A stretch of DNA of 64,000 nucleotides from Paracidovorax citrulli (GTDB taxonomy: Bacteria > Pseudomonadota > Gammaproteobacteria > Burkholderiales > Burkholderiaceae_C), in assembly GCF_900100305.1 (NCBI RefSeq), contig NZ_FNEY01000001.1, positions 1 through 64,000 on the forward strand. The letters run 5' to 3'. Positions 11,001 to 19,231 of this stretch are shown piece by piece. The notes beneath the pieces are model-generated. The model made no database searches. It was given only the letters and a program-made list of their open reading frames with translations, and had not been told where the DNA came from. Position numbers and translations under genes: made by a program. How positions within the stretch are numbered: the stretch's first letter is position 1; each line of letters begins with the position of its first letter.

Positions 11001-11702
11001 GGCAGCGTGGTGTGCACCTTCCCCGGGCTCGCCAAGGACGAGGTCGCCACCATCACGTTCCGCATGAAGGCGCTGAGCCTGCCGACGGGCGCCGAGTCGG
11101 GCACCGTGTTCCACAAGGCCGTGGTGGCGGTGCGCGAGACCGAGTTCCTGCGCGGCGGCCAGGACGTGGTGGTGAACAACACCACCTACGACCAGACCTC
11201 GACCAAGCGCGACGCGATCGCCACCGACCTGTCCCTCACCAAGACCGGCCCGGACGGCCCGCTCGCGCCCGGCGCCGACGTGGACTACGTGCTCACCGTG
11301 CGCAACCTCGGCCCGCTCACGAGCCAGGGCGCGCAGGTGATGGACGCGCTGCCCCAGGGCCTCGCCTTCGTGTCGTCCACCGACTGCACGTTCGCGTCCG
11401 GCACGGTGAACTGCACCGTCGGCGAACTGCTGTCCGGCGCGAGCCGCGACTTCCGCTTCAAGGCGAAGCTCGCGTCGCCCTACGACGGCGCACGGCCGCT
11501 CGTGAACACCGCCACGCTGGACGCGCCGGGCGACACCAATCCGGGCAACAACAGCTCGTCCAAGACCACCACGGTGCAGTCGCCGCCCGGCGGAGTGGCC
11601 ACCATCCCGACGCTGTCGCAGTGGGGCCTGATCGCGCTGTCGTGCCTGCTCGGCCTGCTGGCCCTGCGCCACTCCACGCCCGGCCAGCGGCGCGGCCGAT
11701 GA
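8019..11702 (+). CDS. DUF11-repeat surface protein with IPTL-CTERM sorting signal
   Basis: A 1227-residue secreted protein. The ATG at 8019 follows a GGGAG site and opens a long signal peptide (LGALTAVLALAAGAAQAQ, cleaved near residue 50). The body is about eight tandem beta-sandwich repeats of the DUF11 type, each starting with motifs such as DVSVTKAVSG, DLQITKSASN, DVRVVKTFDK, DLVASKTVSP and DLSLTKTGPD and ending in NTA(T/V)...D.N..NN. The C-terminus has the three-part sorting tail: IPTLSQWGLIAL, a hydrophobic stretch, and a basic end (PGQRRGR). Exosortase H, encoded 7 kb upstream, cleaves this class of tail. The product is expected at the outer surface; an adhesin or matrix role is inference. 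Confidence 0.9.
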   Translation: MNQSSPWRAGASAPPGTRRAMFATPARAARSLHLGALTAVLALAAGAAQAQSTDVLVNQDAVPASASGPAGGTFHYVVKVRHNTGSAATGVQLTDTLPLGAVFRSVTTSPAGVSCLPAIAPGTTITAANQVVQCDLGTLAVNATKTVDFELVLPTVSTNWINSARVTRNETDSDPSNDALDRRITTTEAADLSLSAATDPLAPPGSPIAPGQPYAYLVDVGNQGPTDIPAGGRVQVSFSVPTGTAVTRAGGTNGWSCTPAASNASPVVSPGAPDPATVVTCSRAGALAAGAVAPRLRVEAAPNVTGSITTSFSVQGYKDGSTQMPDGQPSNNTGTAEVNVAGTGSDVSVTKAVSGATSYGIGDEVAYTLTPRLNGGMALDGVPVRVVDTLGAGLSFVSASGSGWTCTPAGQQITCDLPAAMASNYTNLPAITVRAQVQQTGTLANSATVAMTGRTDPNTNNNTTPDVFITATDVSDLQITKSASNYQNGQGVAIPIGQTYQYRLRVRNLGPLAVPATSGATPQIPSMVVNDSVPAGVTLTGLNAASGAGWSCSALPLVGPGTFTCERVAGLAVNSNAPDIVVDAVRTTAGSATNNACVNFSPASGGTRQDPWINDPAHGINCQGIGVGASDQTPGSEVSADVRVVKTFDKASVPAGDVLTYTLVVTNQGPNPATNVSVRDALGSLVSSSGSPGVVSVNTTAGTCTPSGATNATSSTLLCQLGTLASGASATVTVAVRPTVATTAQRSNTATAFSADVVDPVLGNNTSTVQSEVTARVDLVASKTVSPTPRAISGEPVTYTVRAKNNGPSSAENVWLKDTLPAGTVLIGTPTATGGGTCDPVGSDGTLNCRWGTTGASMLLANGGQYEVTYRLRPTTAWTAGQTLNNEVEIGTATDEPNLANNRAQAQVELTQPELDVLVSMAHSADAIALGAETTYTITVKNSGPSYGTNVVMTDTFPVTHPTNGATSATFAYTGNLTVDRGGSCVQPAVGATSGSVVCTFPGLAKDEVATITFRMKALSLPTGAESGTVFHKAVVAVRETEFLRGGQDVVVNNTTYDQTSTKRDAIATDLSLTKTGPDGPLAPGADVDYVLTVRNLGPLTSQGAQVMDALPQGLAFVSSTDCTFASGTVNCTVGELLSGASRDFRFKAKLASPYDGARPLVNTATLDAPGDTNPGNNSSSKTTTVQSPPGGVATIPTLSQWGLIALSCLLGLLALRHSTPGQRRGR

Positions 11703-11840
11703 GGTGAGTGGATCGGGGGGCGCCAGCCCCCCGGTTCAAACATTTCAAAAACGATGGACAGCATGCGTTAAGGCACGGCCTTTCCCGTCAGAAGGCCGCG
11801 GAGCAGGCCACGCCAGCAGACGCCGTGGAACCGGCTCCGC

Positions 11841-11895
11841 CGGGCCACTGGCGTCGTCCCCCTCGGGGGAAGGCGCCGAAGGCGACACAGGGGGG
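11841..11895. repeat. 55-bp dispersed repeat, copy 1
   Basis: This copy shares nearly all its bases with 11906-11961. Both contain GCGTCGTCCCCC, a short complementary GGGGGAAGGC arm and GCCGAAGGCGAC, so each can fold locally (CCCC/GGGG stem). Elements of this look recur between genes in Acidovorax-type genomes (recalled, not searched). It lies between the IPTL protein gene and the regulator, and with copy 2 fills most of the 11703-11928 gap. Confidence 0.75.
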
Positions 11896-11905
11896 CAACA
11901 TGTTC

Positions 11906-11961
11906 CGGGCCACTGGCGTCGTCCCCCTTCAGGGGGAAGGCGCCGAAGGCGACTCAGGGGG
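11906..11961. repeat. 55-bp dispersed repeat, copy 2, overlapping a gene end
   Basis: This is the second copy, differing from 11841-11895 by a few bases (CTTCAGGGGG for CTCGGGGG, GACTCAGG for GACACAGG). It supplies the stop codon and the final ten or so codons (SPSAPSP region) of the OmpR-type regulator at 11929-12639, so the regulator's tail was probably rewritten by the repeat. Confidence 0.75.
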
Positions 11962-12639
11962 TGCCGCTATTTCCAGCCGATAACCCACCCCGTACACCGC
12001 CGTGATCACGTAGCCATGGTCCGGCGCCAGCGCCAGCTTGGCGCGCAGGCGGGATATGTGCGTGTCCAGAGAACGCGAGGGTGCGTCGTGGATGCCGCCC
12101 CATATCGCCTCGCGCAGGTGCTCGCGCGACAGCAGCCGTCCCGCGTTCTGGAACATGAACAGCGCCAGCTCGTATTCCTTGTTCTTCAGCTCCACCGGCA
12201 CGTCGTCCACCAGCAGGCTGCGCTTGTCCGGATCGAACCGGTAGCGCCCGAACATCAGCGTGCCGGAAACCACCTGCGGATAGGCGCGGCGCAGCAGGGC
12301 GCTGCAGCGCGCGATGAATTCACCCATGCGCAGCGGCTTGGTCATGAAATCGTCGGCCCCGCTGGCCAGCGCCTCCACCAGGTCCTGCTCGGCATTGCGG
12401 CGGGTGATGAACAGGATGGGCACGGACATCGATGCCGCGCGCACGGTGCGGATCACCTCCAGGCCCTCCATGTCGGGCAAGTGCCAGTCCACCACCATCA
12501 GGTCGAAGGTTTCCGTGCGCAGCGCCTTCAGGAACTCCTTGCCTTCCTGGTAGAGGTAGCAGGAATGCCCGGCACGGGCGGCCGTTGCCTGTATGAGTTC
12601 GATAAGGATCAGGTCGTCGTCGAGGACTGCAATGCGCAT
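11929..12639 (-). CDS. OmpR/PhoB-family response regulator
   Basis: A 236-residue transcription factor. The receiver spans residues 1-118 with acidic pocket DDD at 7-9, phospho-acceptor Asp in MVVDWHLPDMEG (about residue 51), and Lys in FMTKPL. The winged-helix domain spans about 130-225 (ELKNKEYELALFMFQNAGRLLSREHLREAIW, then DTHISRLRAKL and YGVGYRLE). The final Pro/Ser residues come from a dispersed repeat. No kinase gene is adjacent; the hybrid kinase at 3535-6390 is the nearest candidate but is not obviously paired. The 171-base gap upstream holds no gene and has TTGACAATT-type AT-rich sequence that may carry its promoter. Confidence 0.92.
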   Translation of the reverse strand: MRIAVLDDDLILIELIQATAARAGHSCYLYQEGKEFLKALRTETFDLMVVDWHLPDMEGLEVIRTVRAASMSVPILFITRRNAEQDLVEALASGADDFMTKPLRMGEFIARCSALLRRAYPQVVSGTLMFGRYRFDPDKRSLLVDDVPVELKNKEYELALFMFQNAGRLLSREHLREAIWGGIHDAPSRSLDTHISRLRAKLALAPDHGYVITAVYGVGYRLEIAAPPESPSAPSP

Positions 12640-12810
12640 GGAAACGGGAGCGGAGCGACGGCGCGGCCGCGCAGGCCGGCCGCAGCGCTTCGCGGAAATA
12701 CGAAGCGTTCAAAACTAACGTCCCGCGTGCGCCAGGCGTGGAATTTGACAATTGTTTGCGTTTCCTGCGCGGCCGTGGTGCGCTGTGGACGCGGCCGTGC
12801 TTCCTGCGTT

Positions 12811-13848
12811 TCACGCCGCCAGCGGCTCCTCCTGCATCGCCTCGATCTGCTCGCGCAGCATGTCCACCTGGCCGCGCCAGTAATCGCTGCTGCCGAACCA
12901 CGGGAAGTTGATCGGGAAGATCGGATCGCTCCAGCGCCGCGCGAGCCAGGCGCTGTAATGGATGAGGCGCAGCGTGCGCAGCGGCTCGATCAGCGCGAGT
13001 TCGCGGCGGTCGAAGTCCCGGAACTGCTCGTAGCCGTCCAGCAGGGCCGAGAGTTGCTGCGTGCGCTGGCGCCGCTCGCCCGACAGCAGCATCCACAGGT
13101 CCTGCACGGCCGGGCCCATGCGCGCGTCGTCCAGGTCCACGAAATGCGGCCCGCCGCCGGGCAGGTCGGCGGGCGTCCAGAGCACGTTGCCCGGGTGGCA
13201 GTCGCCGTGCAGGCGCAGCACGGCACACGGCGCGGTGGCACCGGTGCCCGCCATCTTTTCCTCGATCAGCGCGATGGCATCGCCGCAGGCGGCGGTCCAG
13301 GCCGACTGCTGGTCCAGCGGGATCGCCTCCGCCTGCAGCAGGGCGTCGCGCGGCTCGGCGGCGAAGCTGCGCACATCCAGCGCCGGGCGGTGCGCGAACG
13401 GCCGCGCCGCGCCCACGGTGTGGATGCGCGCGAGAAAGCGGCCGATCCATTCCAGGGCCTCGAAGTCGTCCAGGTCGGGCGTGCGGCCGCCGCGCCAGGG
13501 GCTCACGGAAAACGCGAAGCCCGCATGCGCGTGCAGCGTGCGGCCCTCCACGGCGAGCGGTGCGACGACCGGCACCTCGGCTTCGGCCAGCTCGGCGGAG
13601 AAGGCATGCTCCTCCAGGATCTGCGCCTCGCTCCAGCGGCCCGGGCGGTAGAACTTGGCGACCACGCGCGTGCCGTCCTCCAGGTGTACCTGATAGACGC
13701 GGTTCTCGTAGGAACCCAGGGCCATGAGCCGGCCGTCGCCGTGCAGGCCGATGGACGCGAGCGCGTCCAGCACGAGGTCGGGCGTGAGGAGGGCGTAGGG
13801 GTGGAGGTCGTCGCGCTCAGGCGCTGGTGGATGGTGCATGGCCGGCAT
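12811..13848 (-). CDS. srkA: SrkA/YihE-like stress-response kinase
   Basis: A 345-residue protein of the aminoglycoside-phosphotransferase fold, matching SrkA (YihE) in length and order: start HPYALLTPDLVLDALASIG, SYENRVYQV nucleotide loop, VVAKFYRPGRWS with the phosphate-binding Lys, catalytic loop LHGDCHPGNVLW, and metal-binding FVDLDDARMGP. SrkA phosphorylates proteins on Ser/Thr and counters death pathways under stress in enteric bacteria. Its 5' end overlaps the kinase-USP gene by about 30 bases, so the two are probably translationally coupled. The start may be at 13848 or, four codons later, 13839; neither has a strong ribosome site. Confidence 0.85.
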   Translation of the reverse strand: MPAMHHPPAPERDDLHPYALLTPDLVLDALASIGLHGDGRLMALGSYENRVYQVHLEDGTRVVAKFYRPGRWSEAQILEEHAFSAELAEAEVPVVAPLAVEGRTLHAHAGFAFSVSPWRGGRTPDLDDFEALEWIGRFLARIHTVGAARPFAHRPALDVRSFAAEPRDALLQAEAIPLDQQSAWTAACGDAIALIEEKMAGTGATAPCAVLRLHGDCHPGNVLWTPADLPGGGPHFVDLDDARMGPAVQDLWMLLSGERRQRTQQLSALLDGYEQFRDFDRRELALIEPLRTLRLIHYSAWLARRWSDPIFPINFPWFGSSDYWRGQVDMLREQIEAMQEEPLAA

Positions 13849-15262
13849 TGTCGCTGGCGGGCTGCTGCGGCTTCACGAGGATGACCGTACAGGGCGCATC
13901 CCGCACCACCCGCAGCGGGATGGTGTCGATGAAGCGCTGCAGCGGCACGCCGTGCGTGGCCGCGCCGAGGATCATCACGCCCACCCGGTTGCCCGCGGCA
14001 TAGCGCACCAGTGCCTGCGCCACGTCGCCGGATTCGAGCACGTGGAAGCTCGCGCCGTGGCCGCGCAGGTCCAATCCGGAGGCCCACTGCCGCAGCCGCA
14101 CGAGGTGGCGCCGGTGCAGCGTGGTCTCGCTGCGCGCGGGATCGGTCGCGCTGCTGGCGGAAGGCGACACCACGGTCACGCAGGCCAGCCGCGCTCCCGG
14201 CCGTATTCCCAGCGACCGGGCGGCCGCTTCGCGCAGCGACTGCAGCGTCGTGTCGGTGGCGTCCTCGCCGGGCAGCGCGACCATCAGGATGGGGGCAGCC
14301 TCGATCAGCCGTGTCGGCAGCGGGCTGGGCTGGTAGTGCATGCCCGCGGCCCGCAGCCAGCGGCGCAGGTGGGCGCGCAGGCCCGGTCCGCGCAGGCGGT
14401 GCGCGCGCTCGGTGAGCGGCACCTGCTCCGGGTTCGCGAGATCGAACGCGAGCTGCGCGGCCGACGGATAGCGCTGCGCGGCCTCGGGCTCCAGGCAGCG
14501 CAGGATCACCTCCTGCAGCCAGGGCGGGATGTCCGGCCGGTGCTGGCGCGGCGGGCGTGGCGTCACCCACAGCCGCTGGCGCAGGCCGCCCCGGGTGGCC
14601 GGCGCGCCGAAGGGCAGTTCGCCGGTGGCGAGTTCGTAGAGCATCACGCCGATGGCGAAGACGTCGCTGCGCAAATCGCCGCGCACGCCCACCACCTGCT
14701 CGGGCGCGATCCAGGCGGGCGAACCGACGGCCTCGCGCATTTCCTCTGCCAGCAGGTCGGGGTAGTGCGCGTGGAACGAGAGGCCGAAGTCCAGCAGGAC
14801 CGCGCTGCCGTCCGGCCGCAGCAGCACGTTGGCGGGCTTGAGGTCCAGGTGGCAGACGTTCTGCTGGTGCAGGCTGTGCGCCGCGAGGGCCATGGCCGCG
14901 CCGAGCCGCGCGATGTCATCCGCGCCGGGGCGATGGCCCGCGTCCAGGCGGTGCTGCAGCGTGTCGCCCTCCACGTATTCCATGGCGAGGTAGGGCAGGC
15001 GGGCCAGGTCGCCCGCGGCCACGAAGCGCGGCGCGTGCGGGCCCTGCAGCGCGGGCAGGATCTGCAGCTCCACCTCGAAGCCCACGATGTTCTCGGCACC
15101 GTCGCCCGCCGTCATGCGCGGCACTTTCATCACGAGCGGGAAGCCCGGGTCCTGCGCGGGGTCGGCGCAGGACACGCGGTAGATATGCGCCATGCCGCCC
15201 GCGTGCAGGCACTCGTGCACCACGAATCCGTCCACCGCGGTGCCGGGAGCGAGCAGCTTCAT
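13817..15262 (-). CDS. Ser/Thr protein kinase fused to a universal stress domain
   Basis: A 481-residue fusion. Residues about 10-260 form a Hanks-type kinase: ATP Lys in LVMKVPRM, catalytic loop HLDLKPANVLL (HLD replacing HRD), DFG in VLLDFGLS, APE as SPAWIAPEQ. Residues about 310-480 form a UspA-type domain ending in the nucleotide-binding pattern GVMILGAATHG...VPLQRFIDTIPLRVVRDAPCTVILV. No membrane segment is visible, so it acts in the cytoplasm. The start at 15262 opens exactly at the kinase domain (MKLLAPGTAVDGFVV). It lies 16 bases after a metallophosphoesterase gene and overlaps srkA, giving a kinase-kinase-phosphatase set. Its substrates are unknown. Confidence 0.88.
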   Translation of the reverse strand: MKLLAPGTAVDGFVVHECLHAGGMAHIYRVSCADPAQDPGFPLVMKVPRMTAGDGAENIVGFEVELQILPALQGPHAPRFVAAGDLARLPYLAMEYVEGDTLQHRLDAGHRPGADDIARLGAAMALAAHSLHQQNVCHLDLKPANVLLRPDGSAVLLDFGLSFHAHYPDLLAEEMREAVGSPAWIAPEQVVGVRGDLRSDVFAIGVMLYELATGELPFGAPATRGGLRQRLWVTPRPPRQHRPDIPPWLQEVILRCLEPEAAQRYPSAAQLAFDLANPEQVPLTERAHRLRGPGLRAHLRRWLRAAGMHYQPSPLPTRLIEAAPILMVALPGEDATDTTLQSLREAAARSLGIRPGARLACVTVVSPSASSATDPARSETTLHRRHLVRLRQWASGLDLRGHGASFHVLESGDVAQALVRYAAGNRVGVMILGAATHGVPLQRFIDTIPLRVVRDAPCTVILVKPQQPASDNAGHAPSTSA

Positions 15263-15278
15263 GGAGGGGCCGGCCGGG

Positions 15279-16037
15279 TCAGCGGCCTTCCTCGAGCCGG
15301 TCCGCGAAGAAGGCGGGCAGCCCCGCGGCGCGCACGGCCGCCGCCGCGGCCGCGTGGTCGTAGGGCACGCGGTGGAAGGTGATCGTGGCGGCGCCGTCGT
15401 CGAACAGCGCGTACATGGCGCGCACGTCGCGGTCGCGCGGCTGGCCCACCGAGCCGGCCACCGCCAGCCACTGGCGGTGCGGCGGCACGGGCACGGCCAC
15501 GCCGGGCTGCGGCGCGAAGCGCATGAGCTTGGCCGTGGGGGTGAGGAAGTAGAGCGCCTGCTCGTGCACATGGCCGCAGAACACGTAGCGGATCGCCGGG
15601 TCGAGCCGGCTCGCGGCGGCCATGCTGCGTTCCGCCGCGCCCGCGTCGTGCACGTAGTGCCAGTGCGCGGGATCGTCCGCGCTGGCATGCACCAGCAGGG
15701 CCGATGCGCCCAGCCGGCGCGTGAGCGGCAGGCCCGCGAGGAACTCGCAGTGCCGGGGCGCGAGCTGCGCATGCGTCCACTGCGCGCTCTGCTCGCCCAG
15801 CAGGGGCGAGTCCACGGGCGGGTCCAGCGCGGCCGCGTCGTGGTTGCCCATCACGCAGGGAGCGCCCTGCGCGGCCAGCTCCATCACGGCATCGACCACG
15901 GCCACCGGATCGCCGCCGTAGCCCACCAGGTCGCCGAGCAGTGCGAACTGTTCCGCGCCCTGGGCGCGCGCATGCGCGAGGCAGGCCTCGAGCGCCTGTC
16001 GGTTGGCGTGGATGTCGGACAGCAGGGCGATCTTCAT
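15279..16037 (-). CDS. Calcineurin-like metallophosphoesterase
   Basis: A 252-residue soluble phosphoesterase of the YfcE/MJ0936-like group. Metal-binding motifs are complete and in order: SDIHAN (residue 8), GDLVGYGGDP, GNHDAA, a mid-protein His in LLVHASADDP, and CGHVHEQ. I chose the ATG at 16037 because the motif begins at once; the longer frame adds 58 low-complexity residues. It is the first gene of the set with the kinase-USP fusion and srkA (16-base gap). A phosphoprotein or nucleotide phosphatase role balancing the two kinases is inferred from linkage. Confidence 0.87.
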   Translation of the reverse strand: MKIALLSDIHANRQALEACLAHARAQGAEQFALLGDLVGYGGDPVAVVDAVMELAAQGAPCVMGNHDAAALDPPVDSPLLGEQSAQWTHAQLAPRHCEFLAGLPLTRRLGASALLVHASADDPAHWHYVHDAGAAERSMAAASRLDPAIRYVFCGHVHEQALYFLTPTAKLMRFAPQPGVAVPVPPHRQWLAVAGSVGQPRDRDVRAMYALFDDGAATITFHRVPYDHAAAAAAVRAAGLPAFFADRLEEGR

Positions 16038-16481
16038 GGCGGGCGCAGGCGCAGAAGGCCGGCGTGGATCGGGGAGCGTGGAATGCTGGAGAGGCGGGAG
16101 CGCAGCCCGACATGATGGCTCGGAAACGTCCGTTTCTGCGGACGGATGCTGCAAAAAAGAAGACTTTCGGGCCACGGCACGCGCGGTGCGGGGCTGATAT
16201 GAACGCAGCAATGGCAGAGACGCTATTTCTGCTTGAAGAAAATAGCTATTCCGGCATCGGCAATTCCTTGACCCGCCGAGGGCCGGAGAAGCCGCCGGCG
16301 TACACGCTTTCCATGGCCCTGCGGTTGGCCTGCAAGCCGACGCCGCCCGCGGCGCGGCCCTGGATGCGGAGGCTCTCGTCGGGATAGGCGGTCATCGTGC
16401 GCGTGCCGCCGGCGTGGCGTGCTGGAGTGTGATCGCTGTCGCGTGCCCGGCTGGCGGGCGGCCGGCCGGCGATCGCGGGGA
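16038..16481. other. Intergenic region with hairpin
   Basis: This 444-base gap follows ohr and precedes the metallophosphoesterase gene, both on the minus strand. It holds an imperfect hairpin at 16222-16246 (GCTATTTCT arm against AGAAAATAGC), of the AT-rich type common between Comamonadaceae genes and possibly the ohr terminator. A short open frame at 16246-16395 is listed separately. Nothing else is recognised. Confidence 0.5.
16246..16395 (-). CDS. Possible 49-residue small protein
   Basis: The ATG at 16395 opens a 49-codon frame ending in TAG at the edge of the hairpin at 16222-16246. Third codon positions are strongly G/C, as in neighbouring genes, and the product begins MTAYPDESLRI and ends KELPMPE. 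No ribosome site is clear and I know no family for it, so it may be a chance frame. Confidence 0.25.
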   Translation of the reverse strand: MTAYPDESLRIQGRAAGGVGLQANRRAMESVYAGGFSGPRRVKELPMPE

Positions 16482-16898
<417 letters not shown>

Positions 16899-16960
16899 GT
16901 GGACTCCTTGGGGTTGATGGACGAAAGAACAAAGGAACGGGCGCGCCGCGGTGGCGGCGG

Positions 16961-17431
16961 TCAGCCCGGGCTGCGGGAGAGCCGTTCGCGCAGCTGCGTG
17001 AGCTGCGCGGTCAGCGCCTCCAGTTCGGGAATGGTGCACTGGCTGCGCTCCAGCACGCAGTGCGGGATCGCTTCGGCCCGGCCACGCAGGGCCCGGCCGC
17101 CGGCCGTGAGGGTGATGCGCACGCGCCGCTCGTCCTGGGGATCGCGCTCGCGGGCGACGAGCCCGGAAGTTTCCATGCGCTTGAGCAGCGGGGTCAGCGT
17201 GCCCGAGTCGAGGCACAGGCGCTCGCCCAGCTCGGACACCGTGATGCCGTCCTGCTCCCAGAGGGCGAGCATGGCGATGTACTGCGGGTAGGTGAGCCCG
17301 ACGGCATCGAGCAGCGGCTTGTAGAGCTTGGTCATCGCCAGCGACGCCGAATAGAGGGCGAAGCAGACCTGGCTGTCCAGCCGCTGGAGGGCGGGGAGCG
17401 GGGCCGTGGCCGGGATGGTGCGGGAAGGCAT
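16961..17431 (-). CDS. ohrR: MarR-family peroxide sensor OhrR (two-Cys type)
   Basis: A 156-residue winged-helix repressor. Sensing Cys23 (SQVCFALYSAS) is conserved, and the C-terminal Cys125 and Cys132 fit a two-Cys OhrR in which oxidation forms a disulfide with a distal Cys, as in Xanthomonas. The MarR wing is seen at DPQDERRVRITLT. The frame extends to a TTG at 17452, but the ATG at 17431 matches family length and leaves the operator upstream rather than inside the gene. It is followed by ohr. Confidence 0.93.
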   Translation of the reverse strand: MPSRTIPATAPLPALQRLDSQVCFALYSASLAMTKLYKPLLDAVGLTYPQYIAMLALWEQDGITVSELGERLCLDSGTLTPLLKRMETSGLVARERDPQDERRVRITLTAGGRALRGRAEAIPHCVLERSQCTIPELEALTAQLTQLRERLSRSPG

Positions 17432-17448
17432 GGGTTGGATTATTGCGG

Positions 17449-17476
17449 CCAATTAAATTGCGTGCAATTTAATTGG
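17449..17476. promoter_or_regulatory. OhrR operator, 28-bp perfect inverted repeat
   Basis: Two perfect 13-base arms, CCAATTAAATTGC and its complement, are separated by GT. The site starts 18 bases upstream of the ohrR ATG. AT-rich palindromes with CAATT half-sites are typical OhrR operators, so autoregulation of ohrR-ohr is expected. The match to the regulator is inference from position and motif type. Confidence 0.88.
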
Positions 17477-17524
17477 CGGATGACCATGACAGGCGTGGGG
17501 CCGGCAGCCCGCCGCCGGCGGGGT

Positions 17525-18340
17525 TCAGTAGGGGAGCGAGGCCGGGGGCTGCCGCGGTGCCGCGCCAGCGCCGCCCCGGAACCTCGCGGCCGCGGCGTCG
17601 GCGCCCTGGCGCAGCAGCAGCATGTCGATGGCCACGGCCACGAAGAGCGCGCCGAGGTCCAGGCATTCGCGCGCCCGGGCCTCGTCGGCCATGAGGATGC
17701 CGGGGGCCTTGCCGCAGGCGCGGATGCGGCGGATGGCGCCGTCGATGGCCGAGCGCACCTCGGGGTGTTGAGGCCGGCCCGCGTGCCCCATGCTGGCCGA
17801 GAGGTCGGCGGGGCCGATGAAGATGCCGTCCACGCCGTCCAACGCGGCGATGTCCTCGATGCGTTCCAGTGCCTCGGCCGTCTCCACCTGCACGAGCAGG
17901 CACAGCTCGTTCTCGGCCTGCGCGAGGTAGCCGGTGTCGCGCCCGAAGCGGGTGGCCCGCACCGACCCGCCCATGCCGCGGATGCCGCGCGGTGCGTAGC
18001 GCATGGCGGCCACCGCGGCGCGCGCCTCGTCGGCGTTCTGCACGAAGGGCAGCAGCAGGCTCTGCGCGCCGATGTCGAGGTAGCGCTTGATGAGCACCGG
18101 GTCGTTCCATGCGGGCCGCACCACGGCGGCCGTGCGCCCGTCGCGCTCGGCATCCACGGCCTGCAGTTGCTGCAGCATGTGCGGCACGTCGCTGGGCGAA
18201 TGCTCGGTGTCCAGCAGCATCCAGTCGAAGCCCGCGCCCGCGAGCAGTTCGCTCGCATAGGGCGAGGCCAGGGTGGACCAGAGTCCGATCTGCGGCTGGC
18301 CGGCGGCGAGCGCGCGCTTGAAGCGGTTGGGCTGGGGCAT
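17525..18340 (-). CDS. hpaI: HpaI-family 2-oxo-acid (4-hydroxy-2-oxoheptanedioate-type) aldolase
   Basis: A 271-residue class II pyruvate aldolase of the HpcH/HpaI family. Visible features: start [19 protein letters not shown], the base-bearing [17 protein letters not shown], metal ligand Glu in [11 protein letters not shown], and metal ligand Asp in [11 protein letters not shown]. In homoprotocatechuate breakdown it splits 4-hydroxy-2-oxoheptanedioate into pyruvate and succinic semialdehyde. It is the last gene of a minus-strand catabolic run, 42 bases after the hydratase. The natural substrate may differ because the upstream ring-cleavage genes are absent here. Confidence 0.86.
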   Translation of the reverse strand: MPQPNRFKRALAAGQPQIGLWSTLASPYASELLAGAGFDWMLLDTEHSPSDVPHMLQQLQAVDAERDGRTAAVVRPAWNDPVLIKRYLDIGAQSLLLPFVQNADEARAAVAAMRYAPRGIRGMGGSVRATRFGRDTGYLAQAENELCLLVQVETAEALERIEDIAALDGVDGIFIGPADLSASMGHAGRPQHPEVRSAIDGAIRRIRACGKAPGILMADEARARECLDLGALFVAVAIDMLLLRQGADAAAARFRGGAGAAPRQPPASLPY

Positions 18341-18382
18341 GGAAGGAAGCGGTTTCGCGGAGAGCGGGGTCTGGGGAATCGC

Positions 18383-19231
18383 TCAGCCGAAGTGGCACGC
18401 AACGGTGCCGAACTCGCCGTAGTCCGCCACGATGGTATCGCCACGGGCCACGTCGATGGGCCGGATGAACGACCCCGCGAGCACCACTTCGCCGGCCTGC
18501 AGCGCGATGCCGTGGCGGTGCAGCCGGTTGGCGAGCCAGGCCACGCCGTTGGCGGGATGGTTCAGCACGCCGGCCGCGAGCCCGGTCTCTTCCACGTCGC
18601 CGTTGCGCGTGACGATGGCGCCGATGCGCCGCAGATCCGCGTCGAGCAGCGCGGGCCTGAAAGGCCGGCCGCCGAGCACCAGTGCGGCGTTGGCCGCGTT
18701 GTCGGAGATGGTGTCGATGACGGTGCGCGTGCGGCCGGTCTCCGGGTCCACGCGCTGGATGCGCGCGTCCAGGATCTCCAGCGCCGGGGTGACGTAGGCC
18801 GTGGCGTCGAGCACGTCGTAGAGCGTGCAGTGCGGGCCTGCCAAGGGCCGCGCGAGCACGAAGGCGAGCTCGGCCTCGATGCGCAGCTGCAGGAAGCGGT
18901 CGGCCGGCAGGCTCGCGCCGTCGCGGTAGAGCATGTCGTCCAGCAGCGTGCCGAAGTCCGGCTCCGCGATGTTCACGGCGCGCTGCATCGCCTTGGACGT
19001 GAGCCCGATCTTGTGGCCGATGACGCGCCGGCCCCGGGCCTGCTTGCGCTGCATCCACGCGTCCTGGATCGCGTAGGCATCATCGATGCCCATGTCCGGA
19101 TACTGTCGCGAGAACTGGGCGCAGGGCACGCGCGTGCGTTCGGCCTCGTCGAGTTGCCGCGCCGCTTCGCCGAGCTGGTCTGCCGACAGGGCGGGTGCGG
19201 GAGGAGAGGATGCAGCGGACGCGGCGCTCAT
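18383..19231 (-). CDS. hpaH: HpaH-like 2-oxo-enoate hydratase
   Basis: A 282-residue member of the hydratase/decarboxylase branch of the FAH superfamily (HpaH, MhpD and DmpE/H relatives). Characteristic segments are [40 protein letters not shown], the metal-binding [12 protein letters not shown], and [12 protein letters not shown]. It adds water to a 2-oxo-4-enoate before the aldolase step. The downstream aldolase and upstream FAH hydrolase (4-base ATGA overlap at 19228-19231) give the reaction order. 4-Oxalocrotonate decarboxylase is the main alternative, because this family does not separate cleanly by eye. Confidence 0.85.
   Translation of the reverse strand: MSAASAASSPPAPALSADQLGEAARQLDEAERTRVPCAQFSRQYPDMGIDDAYAIQDAWMQRKQARGRRVIGHKIGLTSKAMQRAVNIAEPDFGTLLDDMLYRDGASLPADRFLQLRIEAELAFVLARPLAGPHCTLYDVLDATAYVTPALEILDARIQRVDPETGRTRTVIDTISDNAANAALVLGGRPFRPALLDADLRRIGAIVTRNGDVEETGLAAGVLNHPANGVAWLANRLHRHGIALQAGEVVLAGSFIRPIDVARGDTIVADYGEFGTVACHFG

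Noticed and set aside
7866-11672. A 1268-codon frame antisense to the DUF11-repeat protein
   Set aside because: It is rich in Arg, Gly, Ala and His with no domain, the usual shadow of a high-GC gene; the opposite strand encodes a clear secreted repeat protein.
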